A program made the translations under genes and the position numbers. Under the pieces are notes generated by a model. The model saw only the letters and a list, made by a program, of their open reading frames with translations. It was not told where the DNA came from and made no database searches. From positions 1,798,001 through 1,862,000 of the forward strand of contig OX595992.1 in NCBI GenBank assembly GCA_951394045.1: a DNA stretch of 64,000 nt, given 5' to 3'. The stretch is from Nitzschia sp. DOCU1. Taxonomy: Eukaryota; Bacillariophyta; Bacillariophyceae; Bacillariales; Bacillariaceae. Below, one piece after another: positions 22,901 through 33,529 of the stretch (positions are counted from its first letter, which is position 1; every line of letters starts with the position of its first letter).

Positions 22901-23566
22901 AGATCAATCTCATCAGGCATGTCGATAAAGATTCTTTTTGACTGCAAAAAGCGAAAAATTGAGTCCAGAATGGCAGAGAGACGATAATACCTGGCCACAA
23001 CTTCGTAGTCCTGAATGTTCAGACAGTCTTCGATGCGCCGGTATGATATTTCTTTAAAGAACAAGGAGTTAGTTTAATATCATTTAAACAATTACTTGTA
23101 AACTAGCGACTTGAAACTCACCTATTTTATTCCCTTTCTTTAGGGAGACCGCCCAGCCACGGACGCCAAGATAGTCCATGAAGCTCATTTGGAGCTCCTT
23201 GGCAAAAACATTCTGTGCAAAAAGAGCATCTCGGAAGAAGTGCCTTTTCTGCTTGCGAGCCCAGATTAAACAAACAGCGAAGACACGCATGGACGGCTGG
23301 TACCGGCCTTCCTTCTCGAAGCTCTGCTTGTCGTGGTGGGACTCCACCACCGTCTTGAACAGGTGCTCCAAGTCGCAGCCCAAGCCATTGGTGAAAAGTT
23401 TTGCCTCCTTTGCCAAAACGGTGTCGTTTTGGAGCTCCTCGAGCGAAAAGAGGCCGGTAATCTGCTGGCCCGCCACCAAAGGCTCGAGTTGTTGTGTTCT
23501 GGGATGAGCTTCAACATCAAAATCGATGGGAGGATCGTCGGCGGTGTTGGAATCGTCGTCCACCAT
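19990..23566 (-). CDS. X gene 3, large protein of unknown function
   Basis: Two minus-strand exons, 23566-23122 and 23051-19990, join in frame through a 70-bp intron (23121-23052, GTGAGT donor, AAAG acceptor) to give 1168 residues. The ATG at 23566 opens an acidic N terminus (VDDDSNTADDPPIDFD). The middle has basic patches (NRSKRRKVDD) and an Ala/Thr-rich low-complexity linker near residue 480. The C-terminal half is globular and has paired Cys near GMCRACKR and NWTACKSF. No helicase, nuclease or DDE signature was recognised. It converges on gene 2 with only 63 bp between stops. Its size and maintenance within a transposon suggest a role in mobility or control, which is inference. Confidence 0.65.
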
Positions 23567-23616
23567 GGTCAAACGAGGATGGTGTGAGTTTTTGGTGAGA
23601 TAATGGCGCTACGGGA

Positions 23617-23686
23617 AAAAAGCGCAGGCAACTCTTGTAGGCCAAAGCAGGCCTGCTTTGGCCTACCAGAGTTGCCTACGCTTTTT
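23617..23686. repeat. 70-nt near-perfect hairpin in X
   Basis: Two 35-base arms with two mismatches meet at an AGG/CCT centre (23651/23652) with no loop. Arm words include AGGCAACTCT and TAGGCCAAAGCAGG. It lies 50 bp upstream of the ATG of gene 3, so it could be an operator for a dimeric protein, a transcribed hairpin, or a nested palindromic insertion. A partial further copy of the arm (AGAGTTGCCCACGC) follows at about 23697. Confidence 0.8.
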
Positions 23687-24278
23687 GTACGTAGAAAGAG
23701 TTGCCCACGCCTTTTCCCCATAGAGGCCATACTCATTCAGTGCAGCAGGGTGAGGTTGGGCGAGGAAGAATTATGAGAGGAGAAACTGCAAGCTCCGCAC
23801 CATGATGGTTCCGGCCTGAGAGAGAGAAGAACTCAGTTAGTGTCGTTTGCGGTCACCCCGTCTTGCTTGCAGAAGGGAGAACATTCCCGGAACTTCCTAC
23901 ATAATCCAGCACTTATGGGATAAGTTTCGACGGTACCATTTGGGCCTAATTTAAATATGTAATCGGAGAAAGCTAAAAGTCCGCTGAAGGTATATATAGC
24001 CCAACTTGAATCATGGTGTTCTCGGATTCTAATAAATATTTGGTGAGTCTAAATAAGTGCTTACCCTGTCTGAATTAAGACTGTGCAATGTTGTACAGTG
24101 TACTTGGGCGCACTTAGTCCTGAGGTACATTGGTGAGTCCAAAGAGAGCTGGGTGGGTTGGGGAGGCGTGGAGAGAGGCGTGGATTTCTAAAGTGTACGA
24201 CAAAGGGCTATTTTAACGCACGGGGACTTTGGGGGGGATCTTGGGGGGCTTTGCGCAGGTCGACCCTCAAAAACAGCC
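23687..24278. other. right subterminal region of X
   Basis: There are no genes. The outer 100 bases are G-rich (runs of G4-G7). The word CTTAGTCCTGAGG near 24116 resembles the left subterminal words. Confidence 0.45.
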
Positions 24279-24286
24279 TCTAGATG
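24279..24286 (-). repeat. right terminal inverted repeat of X
   Basis: TCTAGATG is the exact inverse of the left end and is followed by the TA duplication at 24287-24288, where the H sequence resumes. Confidence 0.7.
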
Positions 24287-24288
24287 TA

Positions 24289-26210
24289 GTTGCAGACCAT
24301 GTCGAAACCAAATGCTTCCATTGGTTTATCGAGGAAATGGTTTCCTACTATAACGACCTCCCAGCCAAGTCTCAATGGCGCACCAACGTGGTCAATGCTC
24401 TGGTGATCTTTTTCTTTGGCTCTCCCAAAACTGGCAGATTGGCACGTTTGTTACCATACGACAGGTCAATGCGGATCTTTGTTGAAATCACCGATGACAA
24501 AAAGATCCGGAAACATGTCACCCAGCTCTTGGCAAGAAAAAAGATATCCCCGAATCTTCCTTCTGGTTTCTCTGGAAACTGTCATCCAACAGTGGACTAT
24601 CTGTTGGAAGAGTTCTGGAAAATGAAACAAGAACGCGAGGAAGTAGAAGAAAGCCAGGTTCTACACGATGGAACTCTAAGCTGTTGCGACAAACCACCAA
24701 GAATGTTCATCTCGCAAGAAGAGTTTGACACCCAGAAGGACTTGTTCTGTTCTGCTGCCTTTAGTCCTTTTGCTTGTCGAGAAGGATGCAACTGTGTGCA
24801 GTATGGGATGCAACTTGGCCCGTCATTGGGCTTTGAAGAAAAGTTTGATCGAGCATCTTCCAGAAGTCAGAGGAAGGCATGGAGTCAGCGCCTTGCGCGC
24901 AATGCCAACATGTTGGCGATTCCAGGGGTACTGGAACAAACGTTCCAGGATGCACCAGAGGGTATAGATCGAATCATGGCCAACATGTGCGACCCTTGTA
25001 TCCTTCTACTATTTGATGCCATCGTCAAAATCCATATGGCTTTTCGGGAGTCCTCATTTACTCGTTTTGACGAGTTTCAAGTTCATCTGGAAAATGATCC
25101 TCCAAGCAATCTGCTTGATGCCATTGGAGTTTGTACTCGCTACAAACGATTTGAGTTTCCTAGCTACGTGTCAATGGAGGATATTGACGAGTACAAACGT
25201 TGCCGTGAGCTATGGACTTGCGACCCGACTAAAATGACAGTCTCTTTGAGTGTTGGAGACACCCGAAAGGAAAGCTGCCACCTTGTCCTTATAATCAGTA
25301 AAATCCAAGGAAGAAATCCATGGCCTGAGATAGAGGCAGCTTCGGATCACGCCAGGATTAATAGTCAGTGGCATTTCAGCTCAAATCGCAAGAGGAACCG
25401 GGATGATTACAATTATCAGGATCCAAAATACAAGGATGTAAGTACTTGGTTGACTATGGTTAATGATGCTATGATGGATACAAATACTCAACACATGATT
25501 TCATTCCAACCCTTACCAAGGCGAGAATTCGGGCAGAACAAAAGTCTGAATGCAAAAGGGCAGAGAGACGAAAGGAATTGGAGGCAACTCCAATGTTTCA
25601 GGCCACTGCCCCTGCGATGCATGATCTATTCCACAACAAAATACTTGACGTGGAAGTATGGGACTATTCATCCGGGAAGGGACACTTGATCTCCGAGAAG
25701 ATGACAATGTCCCAGATGAATCCCAAAATATTCCCGCGCGGATATATTTTTGCGACAAAACGTGGATTACCGAATGAAGGTATCAGGTCTGTGCTTGCGA
25801 GAATGCGATTAAAGGGAAACCAACGTTTGGTGGTGAGGGACAAGCGCTACCCTGGTGATAGTCCCATTCCATTCGAGTCATACCTGAGAATGATGAATGC
25901 TAATCAAGCTGGAGTGCCACTGTGGAGAATCATTCCTCTTGGACATTGTAGTTCGGCAAAATAGTTGGGTTTGGCTGAGAAGTTGCTATGGTCGTCCGAC
26001 TAATACAATCAGCACTTCCCACAACATTTCCTAAACCAGACCAATACTGGTCCTTACACTGGTGGTGGATGTGTCTCAGGAAAATATGTTGCAACAGAAG
26101 ATGATACGTTCGAACTGGGTTTTGCCTACCTAACCCGAAACAACATTGAGTTGTTTGTCCAGGAACGGGATCCTTTGACCGGGGTTTGGAAACGACTGGA
26201 CTCCAACTAG
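24289..26210 (+). pseudogene. H gene, copy A, 3' part
   Basis: This continues the H frame from 13786. Exon 1 runs 24289-25437; an 83-bp intron (25438-25520, GTAAGT donor, TTACCAAG acceptor) leads to exon 2 from 25521. The reading is supported because copy B has an intron of the same length at the same place, and because only splicing keeps the basic stretch ARIRAEQKSE and the following domain in frame. The protein has a conserved Cys cluster (FACREGCNCVQ) and a region around VEVWDYSSGKG. An in-frame TAG at 25962-25964 replaces a Glu codon of copy B, and about 35 bp present in copy B are missing near 26005. The copy is therefore dead even without transposon X. The family is not recognised. Confidence 0.65.
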
Positions 26211-27052
26211 TGGTAGCATGAAGTTCTAGTTTACACCATTGGATGAGTCGATAGTTTAGAGTACATGTCTATACAGGCTACTTCTGTCACTTCACTCTAG
26301 CTAGTACATGAGGTGATAAAGTCGACATGTTGTTGTAAAGAATGAGATGGGGCTGGGCAAGCTCGTTGTGTACGAAGATTCTACGTGATGCTTACTTGTA
26401 GGTTCAGTCCATCCAGTCCTCGAAGCGGAAAAATTTCAAAGCGGAATTTGTACGGAAAAACCCGTTAAAATCTGCCAGTAGTCGAAACGGAATAAAATCC
26501 TCGTTCCTCAGACGCTTTGTTCGTTTCTTCATTTGTAGGGAGCTCGGCCTTCGGCATGGGGTTGTACGTGCGAGTGCATTCGTAGAAACGACGCTCGACC
26601 AAAGCTATCATACGATACCAGTTGGCGTACCTGGTACGGACCACCACCACGCCTAAGACTCTTGACCAATAGGACCGTTCACGAAGCAGCTGCAGTCCCG
26701 GGTTGATATCTCTACGACTATCCTTGCTAGAGACTATGAAGTAAGTCCGATCGGCCTTTCCGCCATTTATATTACAGTACTCCCATCCTAGAAGATGGCT
26801 AGACTTTGTTCAAAAGCTTTCTTCTATGCTACGAGTTGCTAGCAGCGCAACGGTTCTACAGCAGCCCTTCACTGCGGTATTTCTTCTTGTTGGATGCAGT
26901 CAGTTCCAAGCACCTGGCCTGGAAAAGACAACACCAAAGAAGAGGGTATGATATACATAGTTTTTGATCTACAGTATGAATTGTGAGTCAGTCGCCAGTC
27001 AGTTTAGTCTGTTCTTTGCACTTTCTCGGGTGCTTCTTATGTACTTATAGTA
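26211..27052. other. intergenic, nothing recognised
   Basis: About 840 bp between the end of H copy A and the helicase fragment. Only one 61-codon frame is present and no repeat was seen. A CTTATAG just before 27051 could be a splice acceptor of a lost upstream exon. Confidence 0.4.
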
Positions 27053-28069
27053 TTCGGAGGTTTGCCAATTTACAAAGGACCGCCAAGTCCCATCTGGGAA
27101 CTTGCATTGAATGTGATGGTCAAACTGGATGGTACGCATCGCTACAAGGATGATCCAGAGCTCAGGGAAGCAATGGCACAAGCATGGGATGGGGACCCAA
27201 CCAAACTAAGAGAAATTCTCACAACTCGTGATATTGAAAATAACAACTTGGAGATCCCCCAAGATCTTACCGCTCGATATGCGGTTCACACCAATCAAAA
27301 AAGGTCCGCAATTAACACAAATGTGTTTCGATGCTACTTGGAGAGGTTTCATTACAAAGACGAAGCTATGCCAATACCAAATGGTGCAATCATCATTCGG
27401 AGTTCAGGAAATTGGGGTGATTCAAAGATCCAGCTTGATGGCAAAACGCAACACTATCTTTGGGAAAACTGCTCCGATGCGCACGTTAAACAACAATCCT
27501 ACAAAGTTGATCCGTTCCTTGGGCTGTTCCAAGGTTGCGAATTGATGGTGAGTGACACTATTGATGTGTCAAAAGGCATTGCCAATGGCACATGCTGCAC
27601 GTTTGACCACATCGTTTTGAAACCAAACACACAATTGACACCAATGAAAGTACATGGACGTTGGGTCAATACCGTCGACATCAATGATGTGAATCTTATC
27701 AAACTGAAATACAACAAGAAGCGCGATCTTCGATTGGATGACACTTTTGATCTGCTACCTACCAACAAGAAGTTGACGGTAAAAATGCCATTCGAAGGGT
27801 GCCTCCTGAAGGCGCAAATGGATTTAAAACATGTTCCAGCGGTGTTAAACTATGCAACAACTGTGCATAAACTCAAAGGTAAATCAATGGACAGCTTTGT
27901 GATAATGGATTGGAGCCGTACCCGCAATTGGGCCTATGTGGTTCTTTCGCGTGTAAGAACTCGACACGGTTTGTTTCTGATGAAACCAATGCCAGAAGAT
28001 ATTTCGTTTACCCCAGATCCTGACTACTTGGCAATGATGGAGCATTTGAGAAACAGATTGAATCCTTGA
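27053..28069 (+). pseudogene. PIF1-like helicase C-terminal fragment
   Basis: An unbroken frame of about 338 codons matches the C-terminal part of the gene at 6640-10731: GGLPIYKG, LDGTHRYKDD, NGIANGTC-like, NYATTVHKLKGKS and VVLSRVRTRHG are all in the same order. Divergence from that gene is substantial, so the two are paralogues and not a recent duplication. Walker A and B are absent because homology starts abruptly at 27053. No ATG opens the frame at that point (TTG at 27062). It is therefore a 5'-truncated fragment, or the last exon of a gene whose upstream exons were lost. It cannot be an active helicase alone. Confidence 0.75.
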
Positions 28070-28154
28070 GTAATGACAAAGTTAAGCATTATAGCATATT
28101 CACTCCAAATGTAAGGTGCCTTTAACCTTCCTTTATAAATTTGCCGATCACACG

Positions 28155-28265
28155 TGCGTAAAAATAGATAGACATTTTACGCATTCGAGGTTTACATTTT
28201 TCCAGATCATGGATGCGTAAAACCAAATGGCAGTTTACGCAGATGTTTTACGCATATGCGTTAAA
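28155..28265. repeat. cluster of TGCGTAAAA motifs
   Basis: Six occurrences of TGCGTAAAA or its complement (one mismatch allowed) occur within 111 bp, at about 28155, 28175, 28214, 28233, 28246 and 28257. The last two form a near-palindrome. Both orientations alternate. This could be an array of protein-binding sites upstream of the gene at 28619 or a decayed element end. The surrounding 28070-28618 shows no gene with confidence, though an upstream exon of the next gene may lie near 28500-28590. Confidence 0.6.
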
Positions 28266-28618
28266 TTGTGTCACAGCCGTTTCGAAAAGACGTCCAATGT
28301 GACACTCAAGACACCAATTTCTCTATTCATCAAAATTAACCGTCAAAAAGGGCACTAATAATGACGAAAATACCGTTTCGTGGTGTTCGGCGACTTTCTA
28401 TGATTGAATTCCAATTCGCGCTGGCCGGTCAAAAATCGGTCTAAATGAGGCATATTTGATTTTTGAAAAGGACCCGGAAAACGTGGAAAAGACTGGGAAA
28501 GAGCGAGAGGCCTCGGATTATTTTGCCGCCGAAGCAAATCAAACCCAAGCAGCAACAACAAGCCAGCCAATACCACTCAACACCAACAGCTAAAACCAAA
28601 GTCGTCTGAAGAACTTAG

Positions 28619-29371
28619 GCAAAGCAAGCTCTTGCCAGAGAGGCTGAACAAGCAGAACTCGCGCAACGGCAAGATACAATCCAACGACTACAAGATGAAG
28701 TTCAAAAGGCACAAGAACAGCAAGACTGGTTCATCTTTTTCCAGCGCCTAGTCGACTCGACGAGTGGAGCACAGCAACTGCAGGCTTGGTGGCGATACGC
28801 CGATTTGTGTTCTAAAGTTGCCGAGCTGATACAAACCAATAGAACCAAGGCTGTCACTATATCAACCATCAAAGACGACGAAAAGGCGCCTCTTGCGGCG
28901 GGCAGATTGAAATTGGTGCCAAAAGAAGATTTGACTCAAATTATCCGAAATGCTATTCCAACGGAGGAACGAGTTGAACTATCCATTCTAGACGTTTTGG
29001 AACTGCATACCAACAAAGCCTTTCAAACGGCCTACGTGCCCAAAGACTGTCATAAGGCTGGTACTGCCGGAACAGCTAGTACTAGTAGTTTTCCAGAGTG
29101 GCTTCAATTGGAAGTTCATGTATCGATTCAACTCCCTCTCAATGAAACCGAAACGGACAAACCCATTGATCTTCATTTTCGTTCCCAGCCCTTCCAACGT
29201 GCCCAGTTGCTCAATGGCAAGACCAATAAAGAGACGCAAGTAAAAGTGGACAATGATAATGCCGAAGAGGCGGGAGTACAGCCGTACGAACGTCAAGGTC
29301 CTCAAGGCAGTTGTGGCTCCTGTTCCACAATTTCCACCATGACTAAGAGCACAGTATTAACAATAAAGTAA
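28619..29371 (+). CDS. hypothetical coiled-coil protein, partial
   Basis: An open frame of 250 codons begins at a plausible splice acceptor (GAACTTAG, ending 28618), because the frame has no ATG near its start and a stop lies directly upstream. The first 60 residues are Gln/Glu/Ala-rich with heptad character (coiled coil), followed by an aromatic patch (WFIFFQRLVD) and a mixed domain to a TAA at 29371. I do not recognise the family. An upstream exon probably lies within 28400-28590 but cannot be placed. It sits between the convergent 3' ends of H copies A and B. Confidence 0.4.
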   Translation, partial: AKQALAREAEQAELAQRQDTIQRLQDEVQKAQEQQDWFIFFQRLVDSTSGAQQLQAWWRYADLCSKVAELIQTNRTKAVTISTIKDDEKAPLAAGRLKLVPKEDLTQIIRNAIPTEERVELSILDVLELHTNKAFQTAYVPKDCHKAGTAGTASTSSFPEWLQLEVHVSIQLPLNETETDKPIDLHFRSQPFQRAQLLNGKTNKETQVKVDNDNAEEAGVQPYERQGPQGSCGSCSTISTMTKSTVLTIK

Positions 29372-29822
29372 TTAGTATCCGAAATATGTAATCTTCTATT
29401 TGTGTATAATACCGTTGTCTCTTCGTCGACAAGTATGGTAGTCTACAGTTGAAATGGCATGCACTAAGGAATACGTGACTCACTTGACAACGTTGGAACC
29501 GATGACTGCGTGCAAAAGGCAAAAAGTCGATCAGTCGACTAATCGACTAATATCTATTATTATTACTACCACCACTACTACTACCCTATTAATAGAGTGT
29601 ATCACAATTCTGATAAACAATGGGTGGCAACGACAATGAATGGGACTCACTTGATTTGTCGTATGCGGCATGACTCCTTACTGTCGCGGTTTGGGTGGTG
29701 AAAGAATGGTTGAATTTGGACCGGCCGTTGGCGAGATATCGATAAAATAGTGGTGAATAGAGAGAGCCATCAGGTAGTAAGCAATATTATTGCCTATTTT
29801 GTCTCACCATGTTGTTAGTTGT
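29372..29822. other. intergenic with TAC/TACC microsatellite-like tract
   Basis: There is no gene. Short simple-sequence runs (ATT and TACCAC/TACTAC units) lie at about 29550-29590, preceded by alternating GTCGACTAATCGACTAAT. Confidence 0.45.
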
Positions 29823-32239
29823 TCATTTCCAAACCCCGGTCAAAGGATCCCATTCCTGGACAAACAACTCAATGTTGTTTCGGGTTAGGTAGGCAAAACC
29901 CAGTTCAAAGGTATCGTCTTTCTTTGCAACATATTTTCCTGCAATATTCCCTCCAGGATTGTAACGACCAGTATTGGTCTGATTTAGAAAATGTTGCGGG
30001 AAGTGCTGATCGTATTCGTATATTCCTTCGCGTTGCCAATGAGGTCTGACATTGTCGGACCATAACAATTGCTCCCCTAAACCCAATTCGTCAGGTGTCC
30101 CAAAATGTCCCAGACGAACCAACCTCCATAGTGGGACTCCAGCTTGATTAGCATTCATCATTCTCAGGTATGACTCGAATGGAATGGGACTATCGCTTGG
30201 GTAGCGCTTGTCCCTCACCATCAAACGCTGATTTTCCTTCAAGCTCATTCTTTTTACCACGGACTTGATTCCTTCATTGGGCAGTCCCACTTTTGTTGCA
30301 AAGACATATCCAGAGGAGAATATTTTGGGATTCATCTGGGACATCGTCATCTTCTCGGAGATCAAGTGTCCCTTCCCGGATGAATAGTCCCATACTTCCA
30401 CGTCAAGTATTTTGTTGTGGAATAGATCATGCATCGCAGGGGCAGTGGCCTGAAACATTGGAGTTGCCTCCAGTTCCTTTCGTCTGTCTGCCCTTTCGCG
30501 TGCCATTTCACGTTCAGACTTTTGTTTTGCCCGAATTCTTGCCTTGGTAAGGGTTGGAATGAAATCATGTGTTGAGTATTTGTATCCATCATAGCATCAT
30601 AAACCATAGTTAACCAAGTACTTACATCCTCGTATTTTGGATCCTGATAATTGTAATCATCCCGGTTCCTCTTGCGATTGGAGCTGAAATGCCACTGACT
30701 ATTAATCCTGGCATGATCCGAAGCTGCCTCTATCTCAGGCCATGGGTTTCTTCCTTGGATTTTACTGATTATAAGGACGAGGTGGCAGCTTTCCTTTCGG
30801 GTGTCTCCAACACTCAAAGAGACTGTCATTTTAGTCGGGTCGCAAGTCCATAGCTCACGGCAACGTTTGTACTCGTCAACAATATCCTCCATTGACACGT
30901 AGCTAGGAAACTCAAATCGTTTGTAGCGAGTACAAACTCCAATGGCATCAAGCAGATTGCTTGGAGGATCATTTTCCAGATGAACTTGAAACTCGTCAAA
31001 ACGAGTAAATGAGGACTCCCGAAAAGCCATATGGATTTTGACGATGGCATCAAATAGTAGAAGGATACAAGGGTCGCACATGTTGGCCATGATTCGATCT
31101 ATACCCTCTGGTGCATCCTTGAACGTTTGTTCTAGTACCCCTGGAATCGCCAACATGTTGGCATTGCGCACAAGGCGCTGACTCCATGCCTTCCTCTGAC
31201 TTCTGGAAGATGCTCGATCAAACTTTTCTTCAAAGCCCAATGACGGGCCAAGTTGCATCCCATACTGCACACAGTTGCATCCTTCTCAACAAGCAAAAGG
31301 ACTAAAGGCAGCAGAACAGAACAAGTCCTTCTGGGTGTCAAACTCTTCTTGCGAGATGAACATTCTTGGTGGTTTGTCGCAACAGCTTAGAGTTCCATCG
31401 TGTAGAACCTGGCTTTCTTCTACTTCCTCGCGTTCTTGTTTCATTTTCCGGAACTCTTCCAACAGATAGTCCACTGTTGGTTGACGGTTTCCAGAGAAAC
31501 CAGAAGGAAGATTCGGGGATATCTTTTTTCTTGCCAAGAGCTGCGTGACATGTTTCCGGATCTTTTTGTCATCCGTGATCTCAACAAAGATCCGCATCGA
31601 CCTGTCGTATGGTAACAAACGCGCCAATCTGCCAGTTTTGGGAGAGCCAAAGAAAAAGATCACCAGAGCATCGACCACGTTGGTGCGCCATTGTGACTTG
31701 GCTGGGAGGTCGTTATAGTAGGAAACCATTTCCTCGATAAACCAATGGAAGCATTTGGTTTCGACATGGTCTGCAACTATTCCCGTCCCTCGCAAGATGT
31801 CTTCCGTTGCTGGCTTCCTGGCCAGTCGAACAATGGCTTCTAATGGCACAGGATCCATAGAAGAGGGGAGTAGACGATCAACTGCTTTGGGTTTGCCACC
31901 TCCATCGTCATCATCATTTGCATTTTCTTGATCTTGAGGCTTGCACTGGACAGTAGCAGGTTTGACATCGTCATCGTCAAGGATTTCAATAATGTCACGA
32001 GGCGGCAGATGAGGTGACAAGTCATCAGGGGTGGTGAGTGTGGTCCGAGCTCTAAGCAAACTTGGAAGATGTTGTTGTCGAAACTGAACTGGTCGCCTTC
32101 CTTGTTTGATCTCATTGCGCAACTCAGGACGAGCAGACGAATCGTCATTGGTGACGGATTCGACAGCGAGTGTAGAAGCAGTTTTTGTTGTTCTTGTAAG
32201 GAACTTGCCAATACCTTGTTGGAGACTATTATTGGACAT
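29823..32239 (-). pseudogene. H gene, copy B, one nonsense codon
   Basis: Exon 1 (32239-30626) and exon 2 (30542-29823) join in frame through an 83-bp intron (30625-30543) to give a frame of 777 residues, the most complete H gene here. A single change relative to copy A, CGA to TGA (plus-strand 31286-31288), interrupts it near residue 318. Visible parts are a Gln/Arg-rich start, an acidic middle (residues about 80-115), a conserved domain (VADHVETKCFHW onward), a Cys cluster, a basic charged stretch (ARERADRRKE) at the exon junction, and a C-terminal domain ending NNIELFVQEW. No catalytic motif was recognised. It could be an unknown transposase or a diatom-specific gene captured in a repeat. 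Confidence 0.65.
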
Positions 32240-33054
32240 GATACTCTACTCAGACTGTAGTGATAAGAGGTAGAATTATTGATTGCTATGAAAAACAAAC
32301 GCAGTTGCGATGGTTCGTCCAAACTTTGTTTTCCGATGTCGGGTGCAATCGCCGCCTCGATCATTGGTTCCACTGCCATGGCAATCGCTGTGCCATTCCA
32401 CTATCTTACAATATCCTAGTACTGAATCCTTGTACTCAACTTCGCTTGGCAATGCCGACGGAATCAACTCACTGATCTCGGCGGCGATCACTCGCACCGA
32501 ACCCTCGAGAACTATCAAGTTTTCTTGGTAGATGCCGCTAATCAAATATATAGCACAGCGGTCATTCCATCGCCAAGAAATGCGATGATGACAGCGTCCC
32601 CTAACAATCGAATCACGATTGAGTGAAACAAAAGCGGCAACGAACCCATTCCAGTGGCAAGAAATGCGACGATGGCAGCGTCCCATAAGAAACGAGTCAT
32701 GATTGAATGAACCCAGGTTGGAACAAAAGCGGCAATGAACCACAACTGTATTTGACTGTAGTGTGAAGTTTTCCCGCAAAATATTGTTGTAGGGACGCCA
32801 ATGCCGGTGAATCCCACTCGAACGATTTATCCCAACTGACTGTAGCGTAGCAAATCCACTGATTCCTGACAGAATTCATGACCAAACAACTCTTGACAGA
32901 TTCCTTCGTTCCAACTCGGGGTTCGGTCGCCGATGAAAATTTGTAGCATAACAAATCCACTTATTGGTAGAAATAGTGGAACCGAATTCACGATCAAGCA
33001 ACTGTGTCTGAGGTTGTTCCAAACATATTGTCGTTCAGCAATTGTAGGAGGAAA
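32240..33054 (-). repeat. H copy B upstream region, proximal part
   Basis: Upstream region of the H gene, matching 12507-13321 of copy A almost base for base. It continues beyond element E2 at 48080-48344. It contains the same degenerate TCGCATTTCTTG repeats. Confidence 0.7.
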
Positions 33055-33403
33055 TGCGAGAAATAGCTTCCAAAAGGAAAGATTGTGAGCTATTTTATTG
33101 AGGAGCTATTCGTCTCCGACTCAGGAGATTTCGTCAACAAACTCCGAAATTTCTGTAACACATAAAAGTAAATTACTACCGACTTGCGTAGAATGTGAAC
33201 GCGTCGGGTCGTATCTTAAGTTGGAAACACATGAACCGAAATATCTGCAACCGTCAACAACATTGACCATATAGGCGATATCGGCAGCAGCGTCATCGTC
33301 CAAACTTGTGACACTCATATTGTGTAGGCGGTGCGTCAACAATGACGCCGCCCGGCGACACATCTCGCCCGGCGCGCGTTACAAGCGTCAGCATTTTCTC
33401 ACA
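33055..33403 (-). repeat. E2 3' LTR
   Basis: 349 bp, TG...CA, identical to the other LTR except for one base near its outer end. The GAGAGGGAG polypurine tract lies at 33404-33412. Confidence 0.9.
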
Positions 33404-33442
33404 CTCCCTCTCACATGGCACGCAAGGTCGGAATTCAAATTT

Positions 33443-33529
33443 TTACCACCCACACAAGCGTAGTCGCAGACTTTCGAACAACGCACGAGGCAACGGCTTC
33501 GTCATAATGTCCGCCTCTTGTTCTTTCGT
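33443..33529 (-). pseudogene. E2 pol, C-terminal remnant
   Basis: The last 29 codons of copia pol (ADIMTKPLPR motif, ending CGW and TAA) lie here, cut from the rest by the LINE. The frame is continuous with pol at 41821 once one copy of the 14-bp target duplication is discounted. Confidence 0.85.

Larger units (their letters stand above)
13787..24286. mobile_element. 10.5-kb DNA transposon X with three genes
   Basis: Comparing H copy A with uninterrupted copy B shows a clean insertion. The host site GGGAATAGTTGCAG is split so that TA appears on both sides (13785-13786 and 24287-24288). The inserted DNA begins CATCTAGA and ends TCTAGATG, an 8-bp perfect terminal inverted repeat. It carries three long genes: a coiled-coil protein (minus), a transposase-like protein (plus) and a large unrecognised protein (minus). 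Two of them have an intron. A TA duplication is known for Tc1/mariner, Sola, Zator and some CACTA-related groups; the 1236-residue protein does not look like Tc1/mariner. The superfamily assignment is therefore open. With intact genes and no visible decay, it may be an autonomous, recent insertion. Confidence 0.8.
11795..26192 (+). repeat. repeat H, copy A (split by transposon X)
   Basis: H is a long multi-copy sequence present three times here. Copy A consists of 11795-13786 and 24287-26192, separated by exactly 10,500 bp of inserted transposon. Near-identity with copy B (minus strand, 29826-48344) and copy C/D (49213 onwards) defines it. H carries one intron-containing gene and about 1.5 kb of conserved upstream sequence. 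I found no convincing terminal repeats for H, so whether it is itself a transposon, a segmental duplication or part of a larger element is open. The right-hand homology with copy B stops at the same point, just after GGTTTGGAAA. Confidence 0.8.
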
